This document shows, in pieces, positions 1 to 8,737 of a stretch of DNA of 64,000 nucleotides. Made by a program: the position numbers and the translations under genes. Below the pieces are notes generated by a model. The model was given only the letters and a program-made list of their open reading frames with translations, made no database searches and was not told the DNA's origin. The stretch covers positions 124,001 through 188,000 of the forward strand of contig JAIPBH010000006.1 of assembly GCA_021739635.1 (NCBI GenBank), in the 5' to 3' direction. The stretch is from Flavobacteriaceae bacterium. GTDB lineage: Bacteria; Bacteroidota; Bacteroidia; Flavobacteriales; Flavobacteriaceae. How positions within the stretch are numbered: the first letter of the stretch is position 1; every line of letters starts with the position of its first letter.

Positions 1-1803
1 GCATTATTTTTTGACCCAACCCAACCAGTTTCTGGAAACTATGGAGGATATTTTGAATTTGAAGATGCTGATGGTGTTGCAAATCTTGCTCCAAGAAACC
101 CTGTTTCATTATTATTATTAAATGATAATAGACAACGTGCAAAACGTAACATTTCAAATATTCAGTTAGACTACAAATTTCATTTCTTACCAGAATTAAG
201 ATTAAATGTTAATGCTGGTTTTGATTATGAAGAATATGACGGAAGATATTTTTCAGATAGAAGAGCCGGATTTAATAATTTAAACGCTGGACAATACGCA
301 AGTAAAGGAACTTATTTTGGAACAAACAAAAATAGATTATTAGACTTTTACTTAAATTATAAAAAAAATTATGAAGGTTCTCTATTATCTGGCATAGACA
401 TGACTGCTGGTCATACATATCAAAGATTTTATAACATAGGGGAATCAAGTAATTTAAACACTTCAACTGGAAATTATGATGCTCAAGTTGCTCCTATTCC
501 ATTTCAGCTAATTTTAGAATCATATTTTGCTCGTGCTAATTTCACTTTAGATAGTAAGTATATTTTCACTGCAACTTATAGAAGAGATATATCTTCTCGA
601 TTTTCAAAAGACAATAGAAATGCAGATTTCCCTTCTGCAGCATTTTCTTGGTTAGCTTCTGATGAAGATTTCTTAAAAAATTCAAAAGTAATTTCAAACT
701 TAAAAGTAAGATTAAGTTGGGGTATTACAGGTCAGCAAGATATTGGTGGTTCATTCCCATACTTAGGAGTATACTCATATGGAGACACCAAATCTCAATA
801 CCAATTTGGACAAAACTTCATTCCTACAATTAGACCAGAAGGTTATAATGAAAATATTAAATGGGAAGAAGCAACTATGTATAATGCCGGTATAGATTAC
901 GGCCTTTTTGGTAATAAAATCTCTGGTACTTTAGATTTTTATTATAGAAAAAATAAAGATTTATTACAATATTCTCAAGTACCTGCTGGTAGTAACTTGG
1001 AGAACTTTTTGGATCAAAATGTTGGTGAAACTGTAAGTAGAGGTATTGAAATTGGAATAAACGCAACACCTATCAAAACAGAAAATTTTTCATGGGATGT
1101 TAGTGCAAACTTCACAGTAAGTGATGTTGAAATTACAAAACTTACTCTAACAGATGACCCTAATTTTCCAGGACAACCAGTTGGTGGAATTTCCGGTGGC
1201 GTAGGAAACACCATTCAAATTAATGCCTTAAATGCAGAACCTGGAAGCTTTTATGTTCTTAAACAAGTAGTTGATGCTAATGGTAGCCCTCTTGAAGGTG
1301 TTTATGTAGATTTAAATGGAGATAATGTAATCAATGATAGTGATAAATACAGATTTCAATCTGGCACACCAGATGCGTTCTTTGGATTTACATCTAGTAT
1401 GGCTTATAAAAATTTAGATTTTAACTTTACACTTAGGGGTAGTTTAGGCAACTATATGTATAATAACTTTAGATCAGCAAATGGTTATGGGCAAGCTATT
1501 TTAAACCAAATAGGCGATTATTATGGAAACGGAAGTGTGGATGCATTAAACACTGGTTTTATAAACAATCAACAATTTTCAGATTTATATGTTGAAAATG
1601 CCTCTTTCATGAAACTAGACAACATTTCATTGGGTTATACAATCCCTTTTGAAAAAATAACATTCCGTGCTTCTCTAATTGCACAAAATGTGTTCACTAT
1701 AACAAACTATACAGGTTTAGATCCAGAAATTTCTAGTGGTATTGATAACAATATTTATCCAAAACCAAGAACTTTTTCTTTAGGATTAAACTTTAATTTT
1801 TAA
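1..1803 (+). CDS. SusC-like TonB-dependent outer-membrane transporter, C-terminal part (5' end outside window)
   Basis: The reading frame is open from base 1 to the stop at 1803, so this is the last 600 residues of a longer protein; the methionine at 400 is internal. The product is rich in alternating aromatic/polar beta strands and ends in LGLNFNF, a typical outer-membrane barrel terminus. Motifs such as the stretch around LSWGITGQQDIG and the late QNVFTITNYTGLDPE are characteristic of the SusC/RagA branch. SusC proteins import glycan oligosaccharides across the outer membrane with energy from TonB. It is followed after 30 bp by susD and then by SusE-like and GH13 genes, so an alpha-glucan substrate is inferred. 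The N-terminal carboxypeptidase-like domain and plug are not in the window. Confidence 0.95.
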   Translation, partial: ALFFDPTQPVSGNYGGYFEFEDADGVANLAPRNPVSLLLLNDNRQRAKRNISNIQLDYKFHFLPELRLNVNAGFDYEEYDGRYFSDRRAGFNNLNAGQYASKGTYFGTNKNRLLDFYLNYKKNYEGSLLSGIDMTAGHTYQRFYNIGESSNLNTSTGNYDAQVAPIPFQLILESYFARANFTLDSKYIFTATYRRDISSRFSKDNRNADFPSAAFSWLASDEDFLKNSKVISNLKVRLSWGITGQQDIGGSFPYLGVYSYGDTKSQYQFGQNFIPTIRPEGYNENIKWEEATMYNAGIDYGLFGNKISGTLDFYYRKNKDLLQYSQVPAGSNLENFLDQNVGETVSRGIEIGINATPIKTENFSWDVSANFTVSDVEITKLTLTDDPNFPGQPVGGISGGVGNTIQINALNAEPGSFYVLKQVVDANGSPLEGVYVDLNGDNVINDSDKYRFQSGTPDAFFGFTSSMAYKNLDFNFTLRGSLGNYMYNNFRSANGYGQAILNQIGDYYGNGSVDALNTGFINNQQFSDLYVENASFMKLDNISLGYTIPFEKITFRASLIAQNVFTITNYTGLDPEISSGIDNNIYPKPRTFSLGLNFNF

Positions 1804-1833
1804 TAATAAAACTGAACTATAAAAGAAAAAATC

Positions 1834-3420
1834 ATGTTAAACAATTTAAAAAAAGTATTGTTTTTGATTTGTGGTGTTTCTGTCATCGTTTCATGTACAA
1901 GTGAAATAGATGATTTAAAACCAATAAATCAAGAAACATCTGTTTCGGTTTTTGACAATCCGGAATCATATAAATCTTTTTTAGCTAAAATATATGCAGG
2001 CATTGCCATTAGTGGTCAACAAGGACCAGCTGGTAATCCTGACATTGCTGGATTAGATGAAGGTTTCTCTAACTATTTACGTTTATACTGGAAACTTCAA
2101 GAGTTAACTACTGATGAAGCTCTTATTGGTTGGAATGATGGTACCATTAAAGATTTACATTATCAAAACTGGACATCTGGAAATGAGTTTATTAAAACGA
2201 TGTATGATAGAATATTTTATCAAATTTCTTTAGCTAATGAGTTTATCAGACAAACATCAGACAGTAATTTAGATGCCAGAGGAGTTGATGCAACTCTAAG
2301 AGCAGAAATACAAACTTACAGAGCAGAAGCAAGATTTATGAGAGCTCTTAGCTACTATCATGCACTAGATTTTTACCGTAATGTTCCATTTACAACTGAA
2401 GAAGATCCTATTGGAGCCTTTTTACCAAATCAAACCAATGCAACAGATTTATTTGCTTACATAGAATCTGAATTAATTGCTATTGATGGAGATTTAGTTG
2501 CCCCAAGACAAAATGAATATGCAAGAGCAGATCAAGCTGCCGCATGGATGTTATTAGCAAATTTATATCTTAATGCCGAAGTTTACACTGGAGCCAACAG
2601 ATATTCTGACGCTAGAATTCAAGCAGAAAAAGTTATTGCAGCTGGTTATACTTTAGAACCAAATTATCAACACTTATTCTTAGCCGACAATAATCTTTCA
2701 AATGAAATTATTTTTCCAATAGCTTTTGATGGCTTACATACACAAGCTTATGGCGGAATGACTTTTTTAGTTCATGCACCAGTAGGTGGAAGTATGTCTC
2801 CTGCAGATTTTGGAGTAAGCGGTGGATGGGCTGGTGTTAGAACAACAAGTGCATTTGTTGAAAAATTTCCTGGTATGGAAAACTCAGCAGATGGAAGAGA
2901 ATTGTTTTACACTGCTGGTCAAACTTTAGAAATTGAAAATGTTTCTAAATTCACAGATGGTTATGCTATTGCTAAATACAAAAATGTTGATAGATCAGGT
3001 AATCCAGGTTCAGATACTTCTGGTGAATTTCCTGATACAGATTTTCCTTTATTTAGATTAGCAGATGCCTACTTAATATATGCAGAAGCGAATATAAGAG
3101 GTGGTGGCGGAACTGCTACAACAGCAAGTGATTATGTAAATCTATTAAGAGAGAGAGCCTATGGAGATACATCTGGTAATATTTCAACATCTGACTTAAC
3201 ATTAGACTTTATATTAGATGAAAGAGCACGTGAATTATATTGGGAATGTCATAGAAGAACCGATTTAATTCGCTTTGGCAAATTTACTTCAACCTCAATT
3301 TGGCCTTGGAAAGGAAATGTCCCTGGAGGAACAACTACTGAATCATTTAGAAATATATTTCCACTTCCAACGTCTGATTTAAGTGCAAACCCGAACTTAA
3401 TACAAAACCCTGGTTATTAA
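1834..3420 (+). CDS. SusD/RagB-family glycan-binding outer-membrane lipoprotein
   Basis: This 528-residue protein has an N-terminal hydrophobic segment ending in a lipobox (VIVSC, Cys21), so it should be lipid-anchored at the cell surface. The middle shows SusD-family TPR-like helices (YRAEARFMRALSYYHALDFY), and the C-terminal part has the usual ILDERARELYWECHRRTDL and NPGY ending. SusD forms the lid on SusC and captures oligosaccharide. It starts 30 bp after susC and is 16 bp before the SusE-like gene, consistent with one transcript. Substrate specificity cannot be read from the sequence; starch or another alpha-glucan is inferred from the downstream amylase. Confidence 0.95.
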   Translation: MLNNLKKVLFLICGVSVIVSCTSEIDDLKPINQETSVSVFDNPESYKSFLAKIYAGIAISGQQGPAGNPDIAGLDEGFSNYLRLYWKLQELTTDEALIGWNDGTIKDLHYQNWTSGNEFIKTMYDRIFYQISLANEFIRQTSDSNLDARGVDATLRAEIQTYRAEARFMRALSYYHALDFYRNVPFTTEEDPIGAFLPNQTNATDLFAYIESELIAIDGDLVAPRQNEYARADQAAAWMLLANLYLNAEVYTGANRYSDARIQAEKVIAAGYTLEPNYQHLFLADNNLSNEIIFPIAFDGLHTQAYGGMTFLVHAPVGGSMSPADFGVSGGWAGVRTTSAFVEKFPGMENSADGRELFYTAGQTLEIENVSKFTDGYAIAKYKNVDRSGNPGSDTSGEFPDTDFPLFRLADAYLIYAEANIRGGGGTATTASDYVNLLRERAYGDTSGNISTSDLTLDFILDERARELYWECHRRTDLIRFGKFTSTSIWPWKGNVPGGTTTESFRNIFPLPTSDLSANPNLIQNPGY

Positions 3421-3436
3421 TCAATAAAGAAATACA

Positions 3437-4777
3437 ATGAAAAAAATTAAAATTTTATTAGTTATAATTGTAGCTATTTTTAGCTTCAATTCTTGTGAAA
3501 AAGATGAATTAGTATTTACAGCACAAGCTCCAGGTGAGTTTGCCTTTACTAACGATTTTTTATCTGAATACATATTAACCTCAACAACTTCTGCAAATAT
3601 TGGTGAACGTTTCACTTGGGACTCTCAAAGTTTTGAAGTTTCTACAGCTGTAACTTATGAATTACAAGGTTCTATAATTGGAGATTTCACAGACATGACA
3701 GTTATTGGAAGTACTTCTGGAAACGACATAGCCGTAACCGTTGGAAAATTATTATCTATGGCTGCAACTGCAGGTTTAGATAATGACCCAAATAGTGATG
3801 CCCTAAATACTGGTGATGTATATTTTAGACTGAGAGCTTATTCTGGAAATAATGCCATAGAAACGTTATCAGCAGTGCAAACACTTACCCTAGTATTACC
3901 TGAAATCGTTGATAATGGTGGTGGAAGTGGTATTTCTATTTCTTCTTGGGGAGTTGTTGGTTCTGGTTACAATAACTGGGGAGCTTTTGAAGATGCTCCT
4001 TTCTATACAACTAATGTAGCTGATGTATATGTTGCTTATGTAACACTTATTGATGGTGCTATTAAATTTAGACAAGATAATGCTTGGGACAATAATTTTG
4101 GTGACACTGATGCTGATGGTACTTTAGATGCTGGCGGAACAGACATCGTAGTTACTGCAGGTACTTATAAAATCACTATTGACTTAGGTGGAAACACCTA
4201 TACTATGGAAGAATATTCTTGGGGAGTTGTTGGAAGTGCTTATAACAATTGGGGATCAGATGGACCAGATGCCAAATTCTATTATGATTACACAACTGAC
4301 ACGTTTAAAGTTGGTGTTAAATTATTAGATGGTGCTATGAAAATAAGATTAAACAATGATTGGGGAACTAATTTTGGTGACACCGGTGCTGATGGTACTT
4401 TAGAAGACGGAGGAGATGACATTGTTGTAACTGCAGGTCATTATTTAATTACTGTTGACTTAAATGCTGGAACTTATACTGCTGTAGCAACAGATGTTCC
4501 AGGTGTTGTAGGTAGTGCCTACAATAATTGGGGAGCAGATGGTCCTGATTTTAGTTTAACTGAAATTAGTGCTGGCTTATATGTTGGAGATATTATTACG
4601 TTAGTAGATGGAGCCTTTAAATTCAGAATGAATAATGATTGGGGCGTAAACTATGGTGATACAGGTGCTGACGGAACCATTGATGAAGGTGGGGATGATA
4701 TTGTAGCTACTGTAGGCATGTATCGAGTAATTTTAAATACAACAGAGGGAACTTATAAACTAAATCCTCTGCAATAA
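3437..4777 (+). CDS. SusE/SusF-like surface glycan-binding lipoprotein with three tandem modules
   Basis: A 446-residue lipoprotein (lipobox ending at Cys20, FNSCEKDE). Residues about 25-155 look like the SusE N-terminal Ig-like domain. From about residue 170 to the end there are three copies of a ~90-residue module, each opening with WGVVGS.YNNWG or GVVGSAYNNWG, followed by an IKFR/FKFR.N.W..N(F/Y)GDT.ADGT segment and closing with a Y-rich strand. The tryptophans and Asn-rich loops fit starch-binding modules of SusE/SusF proteins. Position directly after susCD supports a surface glycan-binding role. The three modules are closely similar, suggesting recent tandem duplication. Ligand (starch-type glucan) is inferred from the GH13 neighbour. 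Confidence 0.88.
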   Translation: MKKIKILLVIIVAIFSFNSCEKDELVFTAQAPGEFAFTNDFLSEYILTSTTSANIGERFTWDSQSFEVSTAVTYELQGSIIGDFTDMTVIGSTSGNDIAVTVGKLLSMAATAGLDNDPNSDALNTGDVYFRLRAYSGNNAIETLSAVQTLTLVLPEIVDNGGGSGISISSWGVVGSGYNNWGAFEDAPFYTTNVADVYVAYVTLIDGAIKFRQDNAWDNNFGDTDADGTLDAGGTDIVVTAGTYKITIDLGGNTYTMEEYSWGVVGSAYNNWGSDGPDAKFYYDYTTDTFKVGVKLLDGAMKIRLNNDWGTNFGDTGADGTLEDGGDDIVVTAGHYLITVDLNAGTYTAVATDVPGVVGSAYNNWGADGPDFSLTEISAGLYVGDIITLVDGAFKFRMNNDWGVNYGDTGADGTIDEGGDDIVATVGMYRVILNTTEGTYKLNPLQ

Positions 4778-4796
4778 TTTTTTTAAAATTAAACTT

Positions 4797-4828
4797 AAAG
4801 GGCTGACATAAATAATCAGCCCTTTTTT
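4797..4828 (+). terminator. Intrinsic terminator between SusE-like gene and amylase gene
   Basis: A 10-bp perfect stem (AAAGGGCTGA at 4797-4806, TCAGCCCTTT at 4816-4825) with a 9-nt loop is followed by a T run to 4828. It lies 20 bp after the SusE-like stop and 14 bp before the GH13 start. It probably lowers read-through from susCDE into the amylase gene, which would help set protein ratios, unless the amylase has its own promoter. Confidence 0.75.
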
Positions 4829-4841
4829 AACTTAAATCAGG

Positions 4842-7739
4842 ATGAAAAAATTTTACCTTATACTATCAACCCTTTTCTTTTTTAATTCCTTAATTGGTCA
4901 GGTTACCGTAAGCCCAAATCCTTTTGAAATCAATGAGCCCATAACCATTACTATAGATGCTAACAGTACAGCAACAAATTGTAATGGGTTTAATAACCCA
5001 AACAAAGTTTATGCCCATTTAGGTGTTGGAGATGATAACGATGAGTATGGTATAAAGGTTATTGGAAATTGGGGACAAGATGATGGTGTTGGCGAAATGA
5101 TTAATAACGGTAACGGCACTTGGAGTATCACATTTACAACAAACACCTATTTTGGTTTAACACCAACGCAAGAATCAAACGTTACTAAAATGGGTATGGT
5201 TTTTAGAAACGAAGATGGAAGTCAAGAATTTAAAGATAATGGTTGTACAAATTTCATATTTGATGTTGGAACATTTCAAGTTAGCTTAAGTTCTCCTATT
5301 TCAAATTCAACCACCATACTTACATCTGGAGGCAATTTAAATATAACTGCATCTAATATTGGTGGAAATGCAAATTATGTTTTAAAATCAAATGGCGCTA
5401 TTTTAAATAGTCAATCTAATATTTCTTCATATTCATATAATCATACAAATATTACAAGCAATCAACAATATGTTCTAGAAGTTACTTTAGACGGAACCAC
5501 CATCACCAAAACATTTTCTGTATTAATTGATCCCGGAACGATATATCAAACTCTAACTGGAGAATACGAAGACGGTATAAATTATGATCCAAATGACCCA
5601 ACAAAAGCAACCTTGTTATTATATGCTAACGGAAAAGATTTTGTGTATGTAGCAGGCAGTTTTAATAATTGGCAACCTGATGCTAGTTATGCCATGAAAC
5701 GAGACTTTTCAAGAAATGGAAGATTTTGGTTAACCTTAACAGGTTTAACTCCTGGTCAAATAGAAACCTATCAATATTGGTTAGTAGATAAAATACCAAC
5801 AACAAATTCGCAAGACTTAGTGCAAACCGCAGATCCATATTCCACCCTTGTTTTAAGTTATTATGATGACCCATGGATTCCAACCTCAACATATCCTAAT
5901 TTACCTGCTTATCCAAATACCGGTAATCAATTTGAAGTCAGTATTTTACAAACCAATCAAACTCCCTATAATTGGCAGGTTACAAATTTCAATAAACCTA
6001 AAAAAGAAGATTTGGTAGTCTATGAAGTGCTATTAAGAGATTTTGACGCTGATAGAAATTTCCAAGACATTATAGACCGGATTTCATATTTCAAAAATCT
6101 TAACATTAATGCCATTGAACTCATGCCAGTAATGGAATTTGAGGGCAATGAAAGTTGGGGTTATAATACAGTTTTTCATAGAGCTTTAGACAAATATTAT
6201 GGCACAGAAGAAAAACTAAAAGAATTGGTGGATGTTTGTCACCAAAACGGTATCGCGGTAATTTTAGACATTGCATTAAACCATGCATTTGGTAGAAATC
6301 CCATGGTTAGAATGTGGTGTAATGACCCAGATGGTGATGGATATGGTGCGCCTAATACCGATAATCCTTACTTAAATACCGTTGCAAAGCATAGTTATAG
6401 TGTTGGAAACGATTTTAATCACCAAAGTGGAAGAACTCAAGAATATGTAAAAAGCGTTATTAAACATTGGATTGAAGAATTTCATATTGATGGATTTAGA
6501 TGGGATTTAACCAAAGGTTTTACACAAAACTGTACTGAGAATGATCAAACTTGTACCAATAATTTGCAACCTGATAGAGTTGCCGTTTTGCAAGATTATG
6601 CAGATTACTCCTGGAGTTTAGACCCATCGCATTATGTGATATTTGAACATTTAGGTTCAGATGCTGAAGAACAATTATGGGCTAATTATAGATTAACTGG
6701 CGAGGTCGATGGTATTTCAAAAGGCATCATGATGTGGAGTGAAATGTGGAACTCATACAAAGAACTATCCAATGGAAACGCCAGTAATTTTGATAGAATG
6801 GGACATACAGCGCACGGATTTACAGAAAAACGTACCCTTGGTTATCCTGAAAGTCATGATAAGGACAGAATCATGTATGAAATGACTACCTATGGTAAAA
6901 CAGGAACAGGATATGATATTAAAGATTTAAATACCGCATTAAACAGAATGTCAGCTTTAGGCGCTGTTACTTTAACCATTCCAGGGCCAAAAATGGTTTG
7001 GCATTTTGCAGATTTAGGCATGGATGATTCTATTTGGTTATGCTCAGACGGAGTTACCGTAAATTCTGATTATGATGGCAATAATGATGGCGATTGCAAA
7101 CTTAGCACCAAGCCTCAACCGCAATGGTCTGAAAACTGGCTGGGAAATACCAACAGAAAACAGGTTTATGATGATTGGTCAAGGCTGATTCAGTTAAAAA
7201 CACAAGAATCTGTTTTTGAAGGAGATTATACTATAGAATCTGGTACATTAACACCAAAAATTTATGTCTTTGATAACACGCTTCCCTCTACAAGTTTAAA
7301 GAATGTGGTGATTTTGGTCAACTTTGATATTGTTTCACAAAACATAACACCTAACTTTCCTTATGAAGGGACATGGTATGATTTAATGGACGAAACCGGA
7401 GGCACTTCAATGAATGTAACTAGTACAACAAGCCCTATTAATTTAGCTCCTGGTGCATTTAAGATTTATGGAAATGCAGCCTCTACTTTAAGTCATAATG
7501 ATATCGTTTTTGCAGATGATTTGATGTTATACCCAAACCCTGCAACGAGCTCTTTTAGTATTAATATGCCTGTAGATATGGTATCTATTTATGATACTAC
7601 AGGAAAATTAATTTCAACTTTTAAAGGTGGTTTCCAAAAAAATTACGAATTTAACATCTCTAATATTACCCAAGGTCTATACATTGTAATTTTTAAAGCT
7701 GATTCTACTTCTGTTTCAAAGCGATTATTAATTAACTAA
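4842..7739 (+). CDS. Secreted GH13 alpha-amylase family enzyme with T9SS sorting domain
   Basis: A 965-residue protein with a signal peptide (residues 1-20), N-terminal Ig/E-set modules, a CBM48-like segment around 265-315 (VYVAGSFNNWQPD), a GH13 barrel from about 390, and a C-terminal T9SS type A tail (YPNPATSSF about residue 895 onward). The four GH13 regions are visible: DIALNH at 476-481, GFRWD with the nucleophile Asp555, FEH with acid/base Glu602, and PESHD with Asp673. It should therefore cleave alpha-glucans, and be exported through the type IX system to the surface or medium. It follows the SusCDE genes and is 11 bp before another T9SS gene. The exact specificity (amylase, pullulanase or branching-type) is not decided by the visible motifs. 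Confidence 0.92.
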   Translation: MKKFYLILSTLFFFNSLIGQVTVSPNPFEINEPITITIDANSTATNCNGFNNPNKVYAHLGVGDDNDEYGIKVIGNWGQDDGVGEMINNGNGTWSITFTTNTYFGLTPTQESNVTKMGMVFRNEDGSQEFKDNGCTNFIFDVGTFQVSLSSPISNSTTILTSGGNLNITASNIGGNANYVLKSNGAILNSQSNISSYSYNHTNITSNQQYVLEVTLDGTTITKTFSVLIDPGTIYQTLTGEYEDGINYDPNDPTKATLLLYANGKDFVYVAGSFNNWQPDASYAMKRDFSRNGRFWLTLTGLTPGQIETYQYWLVDKIPTTNSQDLVQTADPYSTLVLSYYDDPWIPTSTYPNLPAYPNTGNQFEVSILQTNQTPYNWQVTNFNKPKKEDLVVYEVLLRDFDADRNFQDIIDRISYFKNLNINAIELMPVMEFEGNESWGYNTVFHRALDKYYGTEEKLKELVDVCHQNGIAVILDIALNHAFGRNPMVRMWCNDPDGDGYGAPNTDNPYLNTVAKHSYSVGNDFNHQSGRTQEYVKSVIKHWIEEFHIDGFRWDLTKGFTQNCTENDQTCTNNLQPDRVAVLQDYADYSWSLDPSHYVIFEHLGSDAEEQLWANYRLTGEVDGISKGIMMWSEMWNSYKELSNGNASNFDRMGHTAHGFTEKRTLGYPESHDKDRIMYEMTTYGKTGTGYDIKDLNTALNRMSALGAVTLTIPGPKMVWHFADLGMDDSIWLCSDGVTVNSDYDGNNDGDCKLSTKPQPQWSENWLGNTNRKQVYDDWSRLIQLKTQESVFEGDYTIESGTLTPKIYVFDNTLPSTSLKNVVILVNFDIVSQNITPNFPYEGTWYDLMDETGGTSMNVTSTTSPINLAPGAFKIYGNAASTLSHNDIVFADDLMLYPNPATSSFSINMPVDMVSIYDTTGKLISTFKGGFQKNYEFNISNITQGLYIVIFKADSTSVSKRLLIN

Positions 7740-7750
7740 ACTTTAAAACT

Positions 7751-8677
7751 ATGAAGAAATTTTACATGTTTTTATTTTTAATTACTACAGTTAGTTTAAA
7801 TGCTCAAACAACTGTGAATTACCCTCAGAGAGTTGCTAATTATGATGCCTTTTTCTCTGATAGTGGTGGTAATTTTGATGATGGAATCGATCAGTTTGGT
7901 ATGTGGGCCAATGGTGGTGGAGCGAAACAATCTGTTGCTTGGAGGAACTTTACAGAAGATGGTACTACGTCAGGAACACCTTCAACAATGGCTGTAGATG
8001 ATAGCTTTACTATTACTGTTTCTGCTACTCAAGCATCGTTTGGAGTAATTGGATTGTCTTTACTTTCTAGTCCAACGTCTACAGCTTCTTGGGATGATAG
8101 AATTAACAACTATGCCGTACAAGTAAATTTAAATGGAAATAGCGGTGCTAACGATCCATGGGAAGTGGTATCAAATGGTGGAACAATTGATGCCTCCAGT
8201 ATTGGTGGTTCAACAAGTTATGCTGATTTTAAATTTAAGTTCACATTAAATACAACTACAACCATGACCGTTTCTATCAATGATGGTGCTGAAACCTTTA
8301 ACGTTACTTTAAACAATCAGGATATTACAGGGTATTCTGTCTATTTTACTGACGATTGGAATGGTGTAGCAAATGCTAATATTTATTGGAAGCCAACTAC
8401 TGAGTATACCTACGCAATGACTCTTGACAATAATGAATTTAAACGCGAAGGGTTGATTTCTGCTTACCCAAACCCAACGTTTACAAACTTTCAAATAAAC
8501 CATTCTGTAAATGATTTAAAAATATTTGATATTACAGGAAAACTTGTAAAATCATTTAATGGAAATTTAAGCAAAGGATTTTTATTTGACATTTCAAGCC
8601 TTAAACAAGGGCTTTATTTAATGAAAATTAAAAATGATTCAGAACAATCATTAACCTCCAAACTTGTAAAGTTATAA
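7751..8677 (+). CDS. Small secreted T9SS-sorted protein, unknown function
   Basis: A 308-residue protein with a signal peptide (cleaved near residue 18, SLNAQ) and a C-terminal T9SS tail of about 75 residues beginning at AYPNPTFTNFQIN and ending KLVKL. The mature middle (about 20-230) is beta-rich and has many Gly, Asn, Thr and aromatic residues, as in a jelly-roll or carbohydrate-binding fold, but I recognise no family. It is 11 bp after the amylase and shares the same type of tail (FDITGKLVKSF versus YDTTGKLISTF), so it is probably co-transcribed. A non-catalytic glucan-binding accessory role is only an inference. Confidence 0.8.
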   Translation: MKKFYMFLFLITTVSLNAQTTVNYPQRVANYDAFFSDSGGNFDDGIDQFGMWANGGGAKQSVAWRNFTEDGTTSGTPSTMAVDDSFTITVSATQASFGVIGLSLLSSPTSTASWDDRINNYAVQVNLNGNSGANDPWEVVSNGGTIDASSIGGSTSYADFKFKFTLNTTTTMTVSINDGAETFNVTLNNQDITGYSVYFTDDWNGVANANIYWKPTTEYTYAMTLDNNEFKREGLISAYPNPTFTNFQINHSVNDLKIFDITGKLVKSFNGNLSKGFLFDISSLKQGLYLMKIKNDSEQSLTSKLVKL

Positions 8678-8704
8678 GTTTTTATTAAGTATTTTATAAA
8701 AATA

Positions 8705-8735
8705 AAAGCTCCTTAAGAATTTTTTAAGGAGCTTT
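8705..8735. terminator. Bidirectional intrinsic terminator between convergent genes
   Basis: A perfect 12-bp stem (AAAGCTCCTTAA at 8705-8716 and its complement at 8724-8735) with a 7-nt loop lies between the convergent T9SS gene (stop 8677) and the GH-A enzyme gene (stop 8738). The stem ends in A and T tracts, so it can stop transcripts arriving from both sides. Confidence 0.8.
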
Positions 8736-8737
8736 GT

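Noticed and set aside
400-1803. A separate gene starting at the ATG at 400
   Set aside because: The same frame is open back to base 1 and encodes continuous SusC-type barrel strands.
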